Shown: positions 1 through 8,866 of the stretch, one piece after another | Layout: each line of letters opens with the position of its first letter | Position numbering within the stretch: position 1 is the first letter of the stretch | Notes under the pieces: generated by a model | Databases searched by the model: none | The model's input: the letters and a program-made list of their open reading frames with translations, nothing else | Told to the model about the DNA's origin: nothing | Translations under genes and position numbers: made by a program | Source: Pandoraea vervacti | Lineage (GTDB): Bacteria > Pseudomonadota > Gammaproteobacteria > Burkholderiales > Burkholderiaceae | Assembly: GCF_000934605.2 (NCBI RefSeq) | Contig: NZ_CP010897.2 | Location: 372,001 to 436,000 of the forward strand | Reading direction: 5' to 3' | DNA length: 64,000 nt

Positions 1-305
1 CCTGAAAATGGTCTTCTCGTGATTCACTTCTGAATCATTTGTTTCATGGTAATTTTTTTGCAACAAATGATCAAATCGTTGTTAACCCTGAAAAACGGGA
101 CGCCCCGGAACCGATGAGCAGAGGTGACGGCGTGCGCCCTGCCTGACGAGCGCCGGTGGTCCGGGGGCTGGCGAGCAATGGCACTCAATGGCGCTAAAGG
201 CACTAAAGGCGGGGGAATCGGAGGCGATGTGGCGGCCGCGCGCTGCGGCCGCTCATACTGCAACAGGTGTTGCGACGCGGCGGCGGGCACAACCAGGGGA
301 CGGGC
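1..305. other. Left-edge non-coding stretch with AT-rich inverted repeats
   Basis: No gene could be supported here. The first 90 bases are far more AT-rich than the rest of the window. They contain a 7-bp inverted repeat with a 4-nt spacer (20-26/31-37, TGATTCA/TGAATCA). A second inverted repeat has 10-bp arms (34-43/62-71, ATCATTTGTT/AACAAATGAT) flanking a T7 run. The remaining ~200 bases are GC-rich without convincing coding signal. It may be the promoter or operator of a gene beyond the left edge (inference). Confidence 0.4.
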
Positions 306-500
306 TTACAGCAGGCGGATCAGCAAGTTGAAAACGAGCGAAAGCAACACGGTCGAGGCGAAGGGAAAGACCATCTCCTTGCCTCGCCAGCGCAGACGTA
401 CGTCGCCCGGCAGACGGCCGATGCCGAGTTTGGTGAGCCACGGCGCGGCTGCCGAGAGGACGCAGATCGCGAAGAAGATGGTGAACATCCAGCGAAACAT
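306..500 (-). CDS. DUF2905-type small membrane protein
   Basis: A 64-residue protein with an N-terminal hydrophobic helix (about residues 3-22), a short cytoplasmic-looking loop with the pattern GRLPGDVRLRWRGKE, and a second hydrophobic helix (about 46-63). This two-helix layout with a GRLPGD core matches the DUF2905 family, inner-membrane proteins of unknown function. The start ATG at 500 gives the usual family length. It lies 38 bp downstream of the methyltransferase gene on the same strand and may be co-transcribed. Family assignment is from recall of the motif. Confidence 0.75.
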   Translation of the reverse strand: MFRWMFTIFFAICVLSAAAPWLTKLGIGRLPGDVRLRWRGKEMVFPFASTVLLSLVFNLLIRLL

Positions 501-538
501 CGGCGGCCTCTCGGTGATCGGGCGTGTGGGTCGGGAAA

Positions 539-1762
539 TCAAAGTGCGTGGCTGCGGTCGCCGTTGGCGAAGCCGATGAGTCCGGCCCATTCGTCCATGC
601 CCCGCCCGAAGGCGATGACCTTGAACAATTCGCCCATCTCCGCCTCGGATAGCAGCTTCTGTGCGGCGGCAGCCGCCGGCAGGAACGTCTTCGGATCGGT
701 CGGATCGAGCGCACTCATCAGATCGACGATGCCCGCGTTCATGAGGAAGCGGGCTTGCGAGGTGAAGCCGAGCAGATCGAGGCCGGCTTCCACGCCCGCG
801 TCGGCAATGCCCGAAAATTCGACGTGCGCGGTGATGTCCTGCAAGCCCGGGTAGTAAAACGGGTCGTCGTGCGCATGGTGACGGTAATGGCACATGAGCG
901 TGCCGCCCGCGCGTTGGGCATGGTAATACTCACGCGCGGGAAAGCCGTAATCGATCAGCAGCAGCACACCGCGCGCGAGCAACGGCGCCACACTGCGCAC
1001 GAATGCGGCGCCCGCTTCGTGGGTTTCTGTCAGGTATTCCTGCGTCGGCGGCAGGTCGTGGAGCGCGGTGAGGGCGTCGGGCAGCGGCCCGGTGTAAAGA
1101 CGTTCCTCCCATGCGAAGCCGTCCTGCGTGAGAACGACGCCGCGCTCGAACCATTGCGGCTGGCCCTTTCCACCCTTTTCATCGGGACGGCGCGCCCATA
1201 GGCGCACTGGCATGGCGTCGAGCACTTCGTTGCCGAGCATCACGCCGTGAAAGGCGTCGGGCAACTGGTCGAGCCACGTGACGCGATCGAGCAGATGCGG
1301 CGCCGCCTTGCCGATGGTGTCGCGCTGGCGTGCGCGAAGCTCGCCGGAGAGTTCCATGATCGAGTACTGCTCGCATGGCGTGCCTTCGGTCTCGAGCGCG
1401 AGCAGAAGATCGGCGGCGAGCCGCCCTGACCCCGCACCGAACTCCAGCACGCGGGCGTCGCCGGTCTGCTCGAAGATCTCGCCGAGCTGGCGAGCCAGCG
1501 TACGGGCAAAGAAAGGCGTGAGCTCCGGCGCGGTGACGAAGTCGCTGCCGTCGGCGGCGAGACGCCCGAACTTGGCCGCGCCGGCGGCGTAGTAGCCGAG
1601 GCCGGGCGCGTACAACGCCAACTCCATGAAGCGATCGAATGGCAGCCAGCCGCCGCTTGCGGCGATGGCGTCGGCAAGGTAAGCCGTGAGGCGGCGCGAG
1701 TGTTCGAGCGCGTCCGTCTCCGGAACGGGTAAACTATGGGGTTTCGGTGCGGCCTGATTCAT
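539..1762 (-). CDS. SAM-dependent methyltransferase, MidA/NDUFAF7 family (COG1565)
   Basis: A 407-residue protein. The glycine-rich SAM-binding segment is visible (VLEFGAGSGRLAADLL), preceded by GDFVTAPEL-like and YYAAG motifs. It is followed by the family hallmark GNEVLDAMPVRLW and a late LLLIDYGF segment. This is the COG1565 family; mitochondrial members methylate a complex I subunit on arginine, while the bacterial substrate is not established. The ATG at 1762 was preferred over an upstream start at 1909 because the extra 49 residues are low-complexity and lie in the divergent promoter region shared with the SDR gene. No strong ribosome-binding site is visible. Confidence 0.85.
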   Translation of the reverse strand: MNQAAPKPHSLPVPETDALEHSRRLTAYLADAIAASGGWLPFDRFMELALYAPGLGYYAAGAAKFGRLAADGSDFVTAPELTPFFARTLARQLGEIFEQTGDARVLEFGAGSGRLAADLLLALETEGTPCEQYSIMELSGELRARQRDTIGKAAPHLLDRVTWLDQLPDAFHGVMLGNEVLDAMPVRLWARRPDEKGGKGQPQWFERGVVLTQDGFAWEERLYTGPLPDALTALHDLPPTQEYLTETHEAGAAFVRSVAPLLARGVLLLIDYGFPAREYYHAQRAGGTLMCHYRHHAHDDPFYYPGLQDITAHVEFSGIADAGVEAGLDLLGFTSQARFLMNAGIVDLMSALDPTDPKTFLPAAAAAQKLLSEAEMGELFKVIAFGRGMDEWAGLIGFANGDRSHAL

Positions 1763-1826
1763 GCGGGCATTGTAACGGAGACGATGCAGACTGGCTGCGA
1801 TGGTTGAGATAAGCGCGTCTGCGGGC

Positions 1827-1894
1827 AAAATCGCTGACTTTTGCGCCGATTTTTGCCGGTTTTCGATGCTTTTTGCGAGTTTTTCACCTGTTTT
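1827..1894. promoter_or_regulatory. Phased T-tracts: predicted intrinsically curved DNA
   Basis: T-runs of four or five bases start at 1839, 1850, 1860, 1870, 1880 and 1891, a spacing of 10-11 bp and so one helical turn each. An AAAA run at 1827 precedes them. Phased A/T-tracts are the classical sequence signature of intrinsic curvature. The run sits in the 267-bp divergent interval between the methyltransferase and the folM-like gene, 136 bp before the latter's start. A promoter-architecture role (UP element or nucleoid-protein binding) is inference. Confidence 0.6.
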
Positions 1895-2029
1895 CGCAAT
1901 GTCTGCCACCGCGTTCTCGGGGCGAGCAACGTGTGCCGCCAGTCATGTGCGGCTGCCTGTGTCGCCGCGAGCCGCCCGAAAATCGTCCCCCAATCTGCCC
2001 CTGAGAGGCATTCGACAGGAATTCGCCGC

Positions 2030-2872
2030 ATGACCGTTGCATCGACGCCACGCCCCGCTTCCGCCGCCAGCGACAACGCCAGCACGTCCGACGTGTCGCG
2101 CGTGGCGCTCGTGACCGGCGGCGCGCGCCGCATCGGGCGGGCCATTGCCTTGACGCTGGCGAGCTCGGGATGGGACGTCGCCGTTCACTACGAGCGCTCG
2201 CACGACGAAGCGCTCGAGACGGTGGCCGCCATCGAGGCGCTGGGGCGCCGTGCGTGCGCACTGCAGGCATCCTTGGCGGACGAGGCCGCGACCGCCGGTT
2301 TGATCGCTCGTTGCCGCGAATCGCTTGGTGTCGTGCGATGCCTCGTGAACAATGCGTCGCGCTTCGAATACGATAGCGCCGACGATTTCGGTTACCAGGC
2401 GCTGGAGCGTCACATGCGTGTGAACGCGGGCGCGCCGCTCGTGCTCGCCCGCGAGATGCACGCAGCGCTCGGGGAAACGGGGCGCGGGGTGGTCGTCAAT
2501 CTGCTCGATCAGAAGCTGGCGAATCCGAATCCCGATTACCTGTCGTACACGCTGTCGAAGGCGGCCCTCGATGTCGCGACCACGCTGCTGGCACAGGCGT
2601 TTGCGCCGCGCTTGCGTGTGGTCGGCGTCGCGCCGGGCGTCACGCTCCTGTCCGTGGATCAGACGCCGGCGGGATTCGCTGCGGCCCATGCGTCAACGCC
2701 ATTGGGTGCGTCTTCGACCCCGGAGGACATTGCTCAGGCCGTCGCGTATCTGGCTGAGGCGCCTGCCGTGACCGGCACGGTGCTGTATGTCGACGGCGGG
2801 CAACATCTCGCGAGTTCATCGCGAGACGTGAAATTTCTGACCGAGCCGGCCGACGCCGACCGGTCTCGTTGA
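2030..2872 (+). CDS. SDR oxidoreductase, FolM/pteridine-reductase type
   Basis: A 280-residue short-chain dehydrogenase. The cofactor motif TGGARRIGRAIA (residues 29-40) has the arginine-containing TGxxxRxG form typical of pteridine reductases and FolM. NNAS (107-110) and the catalytic Y173-xxx-K177 (in YTLSKAAL) are present, with the NLLDQK stretch seen in pteridine reductases. Probable role: NADPH-dependent reduction of a dihydropterin. Position directly before folB supports a folate/pterin role. The ATG at 2030 is preceded by ACAGGA. The N-terminus is Ala/Ser-rich for about 22 residues before the Rossmann fold. Confidence 0.8.
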   Translation: MTVASTPRPASAASDNASTSDVSRVALVTGGARRIGRAIALTLASSGWDVAVHYERSHDEALETVAAIEALGRRACALQASLADEAATAGLIARCRESLGVVRCLVNNASRFEYDSADDFGYQALERHMRVNAGAPLVLAREMHAALGETGRGVVVNLLDQKLANPNPDYLSYTLSKAALDVATTLLAQAFAPRLRVVGVAPGVTLLSVDQTPAGFAAAHASTPLGASSTPEDIAQAVAYLAEAPAVTGTVLYVDGGQHLASSSRDVKFLTEPADADRSR

Positions 2873-2893
2873 TTGTCATTACGAGTCTTGAAA

Positions 2894-3289
2894 ATGCATA
2901 GCGCTCTTTCCCACCCCCGCCTGATGGACTGCCGTCGCATGTTCCTGCGCGACTATGAGGTGTTCATCAATATCGGCGTGCACGATCACGAAAAGCGTGG
3001 CGAGCAGCGCGTGCTCATCAACGTGCAATTGTTTGTGCCGCTGGCCGACAGCACGCCCACGGAAGACAAGCTCGACGAAGTCGTCGACTATGACTTCATG
3101 CGCGAGACCATCGCCAAACGCGTGGGGCAAGGCCATATCCATTTGCAGGAAACCCTTTGCGACGACGTCGCGCGTGCGCTGCTGGCGCATCCGCGCGTGC
3201 GAGCCGTGGGCGTGTCGACCGAGAAGCCCGACGTTTATCCCGATTGCCACTCGGTCGGCATCGAAGTGTTCCAGATGAAGGATGCCTGA
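2894..3289 (+). CDS. folB: Dihydroneopterin aldolase
   Basis: A 131-residue protein of the FolB family, which converts 7,8-dihydroneopterin to 6-hydroxymethyl-dihydropterin and glycolaldehyde in folate synthesis. Visible family features are [18 protein letters not shown] near the N-terminus, the substrate-site stretch VVDYDFMRE, the ETLCDDVA segment and a C-terminal VGVSTEKPD. It follows the folM-like gene by 21 bp and is followed at once by ttcA, so the three probably form an operon. An in-frame TTG at 2873 would extend it by 7 residues; the ATG was chosen. Confidence 0.88.
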   Translation: MHSALSHPRLMDCRRMFLRDYEVFINIGVHDHEKRGEQRVLINVQLFVPLADSTPTEDKLDEVVDYDFMRETIAKRVGQGHIHLQETLCDDVARALLAHPRVRAVGVSTEKPDVYPDCHSVGIEVFQMKDA

Positions 3290-3290
3290 C

Positions 3291-4247
3291 ATGAGTGCCG
3301 TCATGCCCGAGACCGGCGCGCCGATGGCCGCGACCGGCAATGCCACCGCCGACAGCGTGAAGAAGGCGCAGAAGCTGGCGTTCGAGAACAACAAGCTCGA
3401 AAAGCGTCTGTTCCGTCTGACGGGGCAGGCCATCGGCGACTACAACATGATCGAGCAGGGCGATCGCGTGATGGTGTGCATGTCCGGCGGCAAGGACAGC
3501 TATGCCATGCTCGATATCCTGCTCAAACTGCGCGAGCGTGCGCCGATCGACTTCTCGATCGTCGCCGTCAACCTCGATCAGAAGCAACCGGGATTCCCGG
3601 AGCATGTGCTGCCCGATTACTTCCGCTCCATCGGTGTAGATTTCCACATCGAGAATCAGGACACGTATTCCATCGTGAAGCGCGTGGTGCCCGAGGGCAA
3701 GACCACGTGTTCGCTGTGCTCGCGTCTGCGTCGCGGCATTCTCTATCGCGTGGCGGGCGAGCTCGGGGCGACGAAGATCGCGCTGGGCCATCATCGCGAC
3801 GACATCATCGAGACGCTGTTCCTGAATATCTTCTATGGTGGCAAGCTCAAGGGCATGCCGCCGAAGCTGCAATCGGACGACGGCAAGAATGTCGTGATCC
3901 GGCCGCTGGCCTATGTGCGGGAACCGGATCTGGAGCGTTACGCCGAGTACAAACAGTTCCCGATCATTCCGTGCACGTTGTGCGGCAGCCAGCCCAACCT
4001 GAAGCGTGCGGAAATGAAGTCGCTCATTCGCCTGTGGGAGAAGCAGCACCCGGGGCGCATCAAGTCGATTTTCAGCGCGTTGTCCAACGTGGTGCCGTCG
4101 CACCTGATGGACACGAATCTGCACGACTTCAAGAACTTGCGTGCAACGGGGCAACCCGATCCGCTCGGCGACATTGCGTTCGACGAGGCGCCCTGTGGCG
4201 ACGAGGACGATGCGGGCATCATTCGCATCACGCAGTTCGACGACTGA
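3291..4247 (+). CDS. ttcA: tRNA 2-thiocytidine(32) synthetase TtcA
   Basis: A 318-residue cytosolic enzyme that thiolates cytidine 32 of certain tRNAs. The PP-loop ATP-pyrophosphatase motif SGGKDS is at residues 65-70. Cysteine pairs CSLC (140/143) and CTLC (228/231) contain the residues expected to hold the Fe-S cluster and carry sulfur. GHHRDD (about 166-171) is also characteristic. ATG 3291 was chosen over ATG 3282 because an AAGGA lies 8 nt before 3291; 3282 would overlap folB and have no spacing. Last gene of the pterin/tRNA cluster. Confidence 0.92.
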   Translation: MSAVMPETGAPMAATGNATADSVKKAQKLAFENNKLEKRLFRLTGQAIGDYNMIEQGDRVMVCMSGGKDSYAMLDILLKLRERAPIDFSIVAVNLDQKQPGFPEHVLPDYFRSIGVDFHIENQDTYSIVKRVVPEGKTTCSLCSRLRRGILYRVAGELGATKIALGHHRDDIIETLFLNIFYGGKLKGMPPKLQSDDGKNVVIRPLAYVREPDLERYAEYKQFPIIPCTLCGSQPNLKRAEMKSLIRLWEKQHPGRIKSIFSALSNVVPSHLMDTNLHDFKNLRATGQPDPLGDIAFDEAPCGDEDDAGIIRITQFDD

Positions 4248-4368
4248 GTCTGCTCCGAATCCGTCGCCAGCCATCGACACGAACGTGCCTCGCCCGCCAC
4301 CCTTGCGTGCGCGGGCGGGGCGCGAAATCCCGAATCAAGCCTTCCTATTTTCGAATCGTCACGACGCC

Positions 4369-5730
4369 ATGAATATTGTGATTCTCGCCGCAGGCATGGG
4401 TAAGCGCATGCGCTCGAAGTTGCCCAAGGTCTTGCAACCGTTGGCCGGTCGCCCGCTCCTGTCGCACGTGATCGCGACGGCGCGCAAACTCGAACCCGGC
4501 AAACTGATCGTTGTGATCGGACACGGCGGCGATGCCGTGCGTGAGGCCGTTGCCGGTGACGGTGTCCTGTTTGCCGAGCAAGCGCAACAGTTGGGCACGG
4601 GGCACGCCGTGCAACAAGCCGTGTCGTTGCTCGATGAATCGGCCTCGACGCTCGTGCTCTACGGCGATGTGCCGCTCACGCGCGCCGAGACGCTCAAGGG
4701 TCTGATCGACGCCGCCGGCAAGGACAAGCTGGGCGTACTGACGGTCGATCTCGACAATCCGACCGGTTATGGCCGAATCGTGCGAGACGCGGCGGGCAAC
4801 GTGCAGCGCATCGTCGAGCAAAAGGACGCCAACGAAGCCGAATTGGCGATCCGTGAAATCAACACCGGCATTCTGGTGGCGCCCACGCGTGCCCTCAAGG
4901 AGTGGCTTGGCGGACTGAAGAACCAGAACGCACAGGGCGAGTACTACCTGACCGACGTGATCGCGTGCGCGGTGGCGGACGGCGTGTCCGTCGTCACCAC
5001 GCAGCCAGCCTTCGCGTGGGAGCCGAATGGTGTGAACGACAAAGCGCAACTGGCCGAGCTGGAGCGCGACTATCAACGCAATGCAGCGGGTGCACTGCTG
5101 GCCGCTGGCGTCACGCTGATCGATCCGGCGCGGTTCGACCTGCGCGGCGAGATCGCGTGCGGCACCGATGTGTCCATCGATGTGAACTGTGTGTTCGAAG
5201 GCAAGGTGACGATCGGCGATGGCGTGTCGATCGGTGCGAACTGCGTCATTCGGAACACGACCATCGGCGCGGGCACCCGCATCGAGGCATTCAGCCATCT
5301 GGACGGTGCGGCTGTCGGCGTGGACGCGCATATCGGGCCTTACGCGCGACTGCGTCCGGGGGCGGATCTCGCGGACGAAGTGCACATCGGCAACTTCGTG
5401 GAGGTGAAAAACGCCTCCCTGGCGAAGGGCTCGAAGGCCAATCATCTGGCGTATGTCGGCGATTCGACCGTGGGCGCGCGCGTGAACATCGGCGCTGGCA
5501 CGATCACGTGCAATTACGATGGTGCGAACAAGCACCGCACGGTCATCGAGGACGACGTGTTCATCGGTTCGGACACGCAGCTCGTCGCGCCGGTGACGGT
5601 GCGTCGCGGCACGACCATTGCTGCGGGCACGACCGTCTGGAAGGACACGCCGGAAGATTCGCTGGTGCTCAATGGCAAGACGCAGGAAGCGAAGGCGGGT
5701 TATGTCCGCCCGCGCAAGCAGAAGCAGTAA
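4369..5730 (+). CDS. glmU: Bifunctional GlcNAc-1-P uridyltransferase / GlcN-1-P acetyltransferase
   Basis: A 453-residue protein that makes UDP-GlcNAc for peptidoglycan and LPS. The N-terminal nucleotidyltransferase half begins [16 protein letters not shown] (about residues 4-20), with YGDVPL as the Mg/uridine site. The C-terminal half is a left-handed beta-helix of hexapeptide repeats. It carries [28 protein letters not shown] and [13 protein letters not shown], the acetyl-CoA/glucosamine-1-phosphate site. Length matches the family. glmS follows 109 bp downstream, putting sequential steps of one pathway together. Confidence 0.95.
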   Translation: MNIVILAAGMGKRMRSKLPKVLQPLAGRPLLSHVIATARKLEPGKLIVVIGHGGDAVREAVAGDGVLFAEQAQQLGTGHAVQQAVSLLDESASTLVLYGDVPLTRAETLKGLIDAAGKDKLGVLTVDLDNPTGYGRIVRDAAGNVQRIVEQKDANEAELAIREINTGILVAPTRALKEWLGGLKNQNAQGEYYLTDVIACAVADGVSVVTTQPAFAWEPNGVNDKAQLAELERDYQRNAAGALLAAGVTLIDPARFDLRGEIACGTDVSIDVNCVFEGKVTIGDGVSIGANCVIRNTTIGAGTRIEAFSHLDGAAVGVDAHIGPYARLRPGADLADEVHIGNFVEVKNASLAKGSKANHLAYVGDSTVGARVNIGAGTITCNYDGANKHRTVIEDDVFIGSDTQLVAPVTVRRGTTIAAGTTVWKDTPEDSLVLNGKTQEAKAGYVRPRKQKQ

Positions 5731-5745
5731 AATCGCGGTTATGTG

Positions 5746-5774
5746 CCGGCGCACGAGAGACAGACGTGCGCCGG
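5746..5774 (+). other. Stable hairpin between glmU and glmS
   Basis: Perfect 9-bp GC-rich arms (5746-5754 CCGGCGCAC and 5766-5774 GTGCGCCGG) enclose an 11-nt loop. It starts 15 bp after the glmU stop and ends 65 bp before the glmS start. No U-run follows, so it is unlikely to be an intrinsic terminator. It could be an mRNA-processing or stability element for differential glmU/glmS expression (inference). Confidence 0.5.
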
Positions 5775-5839
5775 GGAGTTAAAGCGGATCTCATCCGTTC
5801 GAATGCGCCGGAGACGATCCGGCCCTCAAGGAAGCGAAT

Positions 5840-7669
5840 ATGTGCGGCATTGTCGGCGCGGTAGCGCGACGTAATGTAGTACCGGTGTTGGTCGAAGGGC
5901 TGCGCCGTCTGGAGTATCGCGGCTACGACTCGTGCGGCGTGGCCGTGCTCAAGGACGGTGTGCCGCAACGCGCGCGCAGCGTCTCACGCGTGGCCGATCT
6001 CGACGAGCAGCTCACGCAGACGCAATTGGCGGGCGAGACGGGCATTGCCCATACCCGCTGGGCGACCCATGGTGCGCCGGTCACGAACAACGCGCACCCC
6101 ATTTTCTCGCGCGACGAAGTGGCGCTGGTGCACAACGGCATCATCGAAAACCATGAGAGCCTGCGCGACGAATTGCGCGGTCTGGGTTACGAGTTCGTGT
6201 CGCAGACGGACACGGAAGTCATCGCGCATCTGATCCATCACATTCTGTCGAACGGCGCGGCTGGCGATCTGTATCAAGCGGTGCGTCTGGCCACGCGCCG
6301 TTTGCATGGCGCGTATGCCATCGCCGTGTTCCGCAAGCAGGAGCCGCATCGTGTCGTGGGCGCGCGTGCGGGCTCGCCGCTGGTAGTCGGCGTTGGCGAG
6401 GGCGAGAACTTCCTCGCCTCGGACGCGCTGGCGTTGGCCGGCACGACCGATCAGTTCATTTATCTGGAAGAAGGCGATGTCGTCGAACTCACGCTCGATG
6501 GCGTGACGATCGTGGATCGCAACGACGTCGCCGTCGAGCGCGAAGTGCGCACGGTACAGGCCTATACGGGCGCCGTGGAGCTCGGACCGTATCGTCACTA
6601 CATGCAGAAGGAAATCTTCGAGCAGCCGCGCGCGATCGGCGACACGATGGAAGGTGTCGAGGGCATTTCGCCGACGCTGTTCGGCGAGGGTGCCGAGGCG
6701 ACGCTTGGCAGCGTTGACTCGATCCTGATTCTGGCATGTGGCACGAGTTACTACTCGGGCATGACGGCGAAGTACTGGCTCGAGTCGCTGGCGCAGATTC
6801 CGACGCAGGTCGAAGTGGCGAGCGAGTATCGCTATCGCGACAGCGTGCCGAATCCGAAGACGCTGGTCGTGACGATTTCCCAGTCGGGAGAGACGGCCGA
6901 CACGATGGCGGCGCTGCAACACGCGCAGTCCCTGGGCATGACGAACACGCTGGCCATCTGCAACGTGGGCACGAGTGCAATGGTGCGTCAGACGGCATTG
7001 CACTACCTCACGCGAGCCGGCACGGAAATCGGTGTCGCGTCGACGAAGGCGTTCACCACGCAACTCACTGCACTGTTCCTGCTCACGCTGACGATTGCCA
7101 AGCTGCGTGGTCGCTTGTCGGCGGCGCAGGAGGCTGAATATCTCACGCAACTGCGCCACCTGCCGGCGGCGCTCAATAGCGTGCTGGCGCTGGAGCCGCA
7201 GATCATCGCGTGGGCGGAAGAGTTTGCCCGCCGCGAGAATGCGCTGTTCCTCGGTCGCGGTCTGCATTATCCGATTGCCCTTGAGGGCGCGCTCAAGCTC
7301 AAGGAAATCTCGTACATCCACGCCGAGGCCTATCCGGCGGGCGAGTTGAAGCACGGTCCGCTGGCGCTGGTGACCGAGCAAATGCCGGTCGTCACGGTGG
7401 CGCCGCGCGACGCCCTGGTCGAGAAGCTGAAGTCGAACATGCAGGAAGTGCGCGCGCGCGGCGGCCAGTTGTACGTCTTCGCGGACTCGGACACCGAGAT
7501 CGCCAACGCCGAGGGCCTGCACGTGATCCGTATGCCGGAACACTACGGCCAGCTCTCGCCGATCCTGCACGTGGTGCCGTTGCAGTTGCTCGCGTACCAC
7601 ACGGCGTGCGCACGCGGCACCGACGTCGACAAGCCGCGTAACCTCGCCAAGTCGGTAACCGTGGAGTGA
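5840..7669 (+). CDS. glmS: Glutamine--fructose-6-phosphate aminotransferase (isomerizing)
   Basis: A 609-residue enzyme making glucosamine-6-phosphate from fructose-6-phosphate and glutamine, the first committed step to UDP-GlcNAc. Cys2 of the mature N-terminus (MCGIVGAV) is the class-II glutaminase nucleophile. The HTRWATHG and HNGIIEN motifs belong to the same domain. Two SIS isomerase domains follow, with [19 protein letters not shown] and a C-terminal [12 protein letters not shown] that is the family's typical ending. AAGGAAG precedes the ATG. A rho-independent terminator follows the stop. Confidence 0.96.
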   Translation: MCGIVGAVARRNVVPVLVEGLRRLEYRGYDSCGVAVLKDGVPQRARSVSRVADLDEQLTQTQLAGETGIAHTRWATHGAPVTNNAHPIFSRDEVALVHNGIIENHESLRDELRGLGYEFVSQTDTEVIAHLIHHILSNGAAGDLYQAVRLATRRLHGAYAIAVFRKQEPHRVVGARAGSPLVVGVGEGENFLASDALALAGTTDQFIYLEEGDVVELTLDGVTIVDRNDVAVEREVRTVQAYTGAVELGPYRHYMQKEIFEQPRAIGDTMEGVEGISPTLFGEGAEATLGSVDSILILACGTSYYSGMTAKYWLESLAQIPTQVEVASEYRYRDSVPNPKTLVVTISQSGETADTMAALQHAQSLGMTNTLAICNVGTSAMVRQTALHYLTRAGTEIGVASTKAFTTQLTALFLLTLTIAKLRGRLSAAQEAEYLTQLRHLPAALNSVLALEPQIIAWAEEFARRENALFLGRGLHYPIALEGALKLKEISYIHAEAYPAGELKHGPLALVTEQMPVVTVAPRDALVEKLKSNMQEVRARGGQLYVFADSDTEIANAEGLHVIRMPEHYGQLSPILHVVPLQLLAYHTACARGTDVDKPRNLAKSVTVE

Positions 7670-7705
7670 GGTGGTGAAGCTGGGGAGCTTGTTCCCCGGG
7701 CTGCG

Positions 7706-7743
7706 AAAAAGGCCGGTGGCGCTGTTAGCGTGCCGGCCTTTTG
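7706..7743 (+). terminator. Rho-independent terminator after glmS
   Basis: AAAAGGCCGG (7707-7716) pairs with CCGGCCTTTT (7733-7742) around a 16-nt loop, ending in a T-run. It lies about 40 bp past the glmS stop. The A-rich left flank also lets it work on the minus strand, where it could end the VOC/DUF3224 transcript. Confidence 0.8.
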
Positions 7744-7855
7744 TTTGCGCATTCGATGTGTATTAGGTGTGTATTCTATTGGCGCGTTTGTGCGTCGTGC
7801 GTCTAGCGACGCGCGCCACGTGGCGCGACGGTACGCGCCAATCTCATGCCGCGGC

Positions 7856-8212
7856 TCAGGCTGCCGCCGACCACACGGCGAGTTCGTATCCGTCCGGGTC
7901 GAGGAAGTGGAACCGTCGACCGCCGGGAAAGGAAAACACTGCCCGACTGATCCTGGCGCCAGCGGATTCGACGCGACGCTGCGTCTGCGCCAGATCATCG
8001 GCATAAAGGATCACGAGCGGCCCGCCCGGACGAACGGCTTCACCGGTCGTGAAACCTCCCGTCAGACGCCCGTCGCTGAATTCCGTATAGGTCGGACCAT
8101 AATCGGTAAATGTCCAGCCGAACACGCTGCCATAGAAGGCTTTGCTACGCGCGATGTCGGCGACGTTGAATTCGATGTTGTCGATCTGGCGATCGGTGCC
8201 TCGTTGGCTCAT
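7856..8212 (-). CDS. VOC (glyoxalase/bleomycin-resistance fold) family protein
   Basis: A 118-residue single-domain protein with the paired beta-alpha-beta-beta-beta layout. It has NIEFNVADIARSKAFYGSVFGW at the start of the first module and FHFLDPDGYELAVW at the end of the second, the latter being the common metal-ligand region of the superfamily. Substrate cannot be predicted. Its ATG overlaps the stop codon of the upstream DUF3224 gene by 4 nt (ATGA), indicating translational coupling. The two genes form an operon with one promoter. Confidence 0.8.
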   Translation of the reverse strand: MSQRGTDRQIDNIEFNVADIARSKAFYGSVFGWTFTDYGPTYTEFSDGRLTGGFTTGEAVRPGGPLVILYADDLAQTQRRVESAGARISRAVFSFPGGRRFHFLDPDGYELAVWSAAA

Positions 8213-8634
8213 GCCTGCTCTCCGTTCGATGGTTGCGCGTCCGGCAGCGTGTAGCTGAAGTGATAAGCGTGTTTGCCTTCCGTGATGTCGATGACGAGCT
8301 GGCCGGCAAGGCCGACGAGCGCTTCTGTGCCGGAGTCGGGAACGACCGTGATGGACTGCGTTGGTACCCCACGCGCCATCGTGCAACTATGCTGCAACAC
8401 GAACGTGCCACTTCGTCCGTGCAGCGTGCCGCGCACCGTTTCCATCGCGACATACCCGGCAGAGCCCGCCGTGCCGCTGCGAAAGGAGAGCATTTCCCCC
8501 TGGCTGGCGGCATTCAGATCGCCGTGGTACGTCTTGTCGAGCGACAGGCGTCCGAGTCCGGTGCTCTGCGCCACAGCACTCAATTCCTGCGGCCCGAGTT
8601 GCACCTCGAAAGGCCCTTTTGCCGAGAAATTCAC
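8209..8634 (-). CDS. DUF3224 domain-containing protein
   Basis: A 141-residue protein that resembles the DUF3224 family, beta-barrel proteins of unknown function. Supporting stretches are GPFEVQLGPQE, LSLDKTYHGDLNAASQGEML, GYVAMETVRGTLHGRSG and FVLQHSCTM. A GTG start at 8634 was chosen because AAGGAGAG lies 5 nt upstream; longer readings run into the promoter and add low-quality sequence. It is the first gene of a two-gene operon with the VOC protein. A palindrome overlapping the -10 suggests repressor control. Confidence 0.75.
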   Translation of the reverse strand: MNFSAKGPFEVQLGPQELSAVAQSTGLGRLSLDKTYHGDLNAASQGEMLSFRSGTAGSAGYVAMETVRGTLHGRSGTFVLQHSCTMARGVPTQSITVVPDSGTEALVGLAGQLVIDITEGKHAYHFSYTLPDAQPSNGEQA

Positions 8635-8674
8635 GGTTGCTCTCCTTGTCTGAATGCTGTGTTTTTGTACAGTG

Positions 8675-8705
8675 TCGAGTGTACTCGAACTTGAGTGAGA
8701 TACAA
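8675..8705 (-). promoter_or_regulatory. Promoter and palindromic operator of the DUF3224-VOC operon
   Basis: On the minus strand a -35 TTGTAT (8705-8700) and a -10 TACACT (8683-8678) are separated by 16 bp. A perfect 6+2+6 palindrome TCGAGT-GT-ACTCGA (8675-8688) covers the -10. This is where a repressor would block polymerase. The regulator is not in this window in any recognisable place. Confidence 0.5.
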
Positions 8706-8866
8706 GGTGAAATTTGTCACGACGAAAGAGATGGCTACAAGTAAACAACGATTTGCACTACTAACCGTATAAGCGTCAGGACATTTCCGAGTTTCTTGAG
8801 ATATCGACCGTTCGGACTCGCGAGTTCCTAAAATGACCGGTCTGATAATCCTCCGATCATGTTCAC

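Noticed and set aside
5746..5774. Hairpin between glmU and glmS considered as a glmS ribozyme or terminator
   Set aside because: The glmS ribozyme is a Gram-positive element with a much larger conserved fold, and there is no U-run for an intrinsic terminator.
4345..7600. Long open frames antisense to glmU (4345-5754) and glmS (5984-7600)
   Set aside because: They mirror the third-position GC bias of the real genes, are Arg/His/Gln-rich without domain motifs, and lie wholly opposite well-conserved enzymes.
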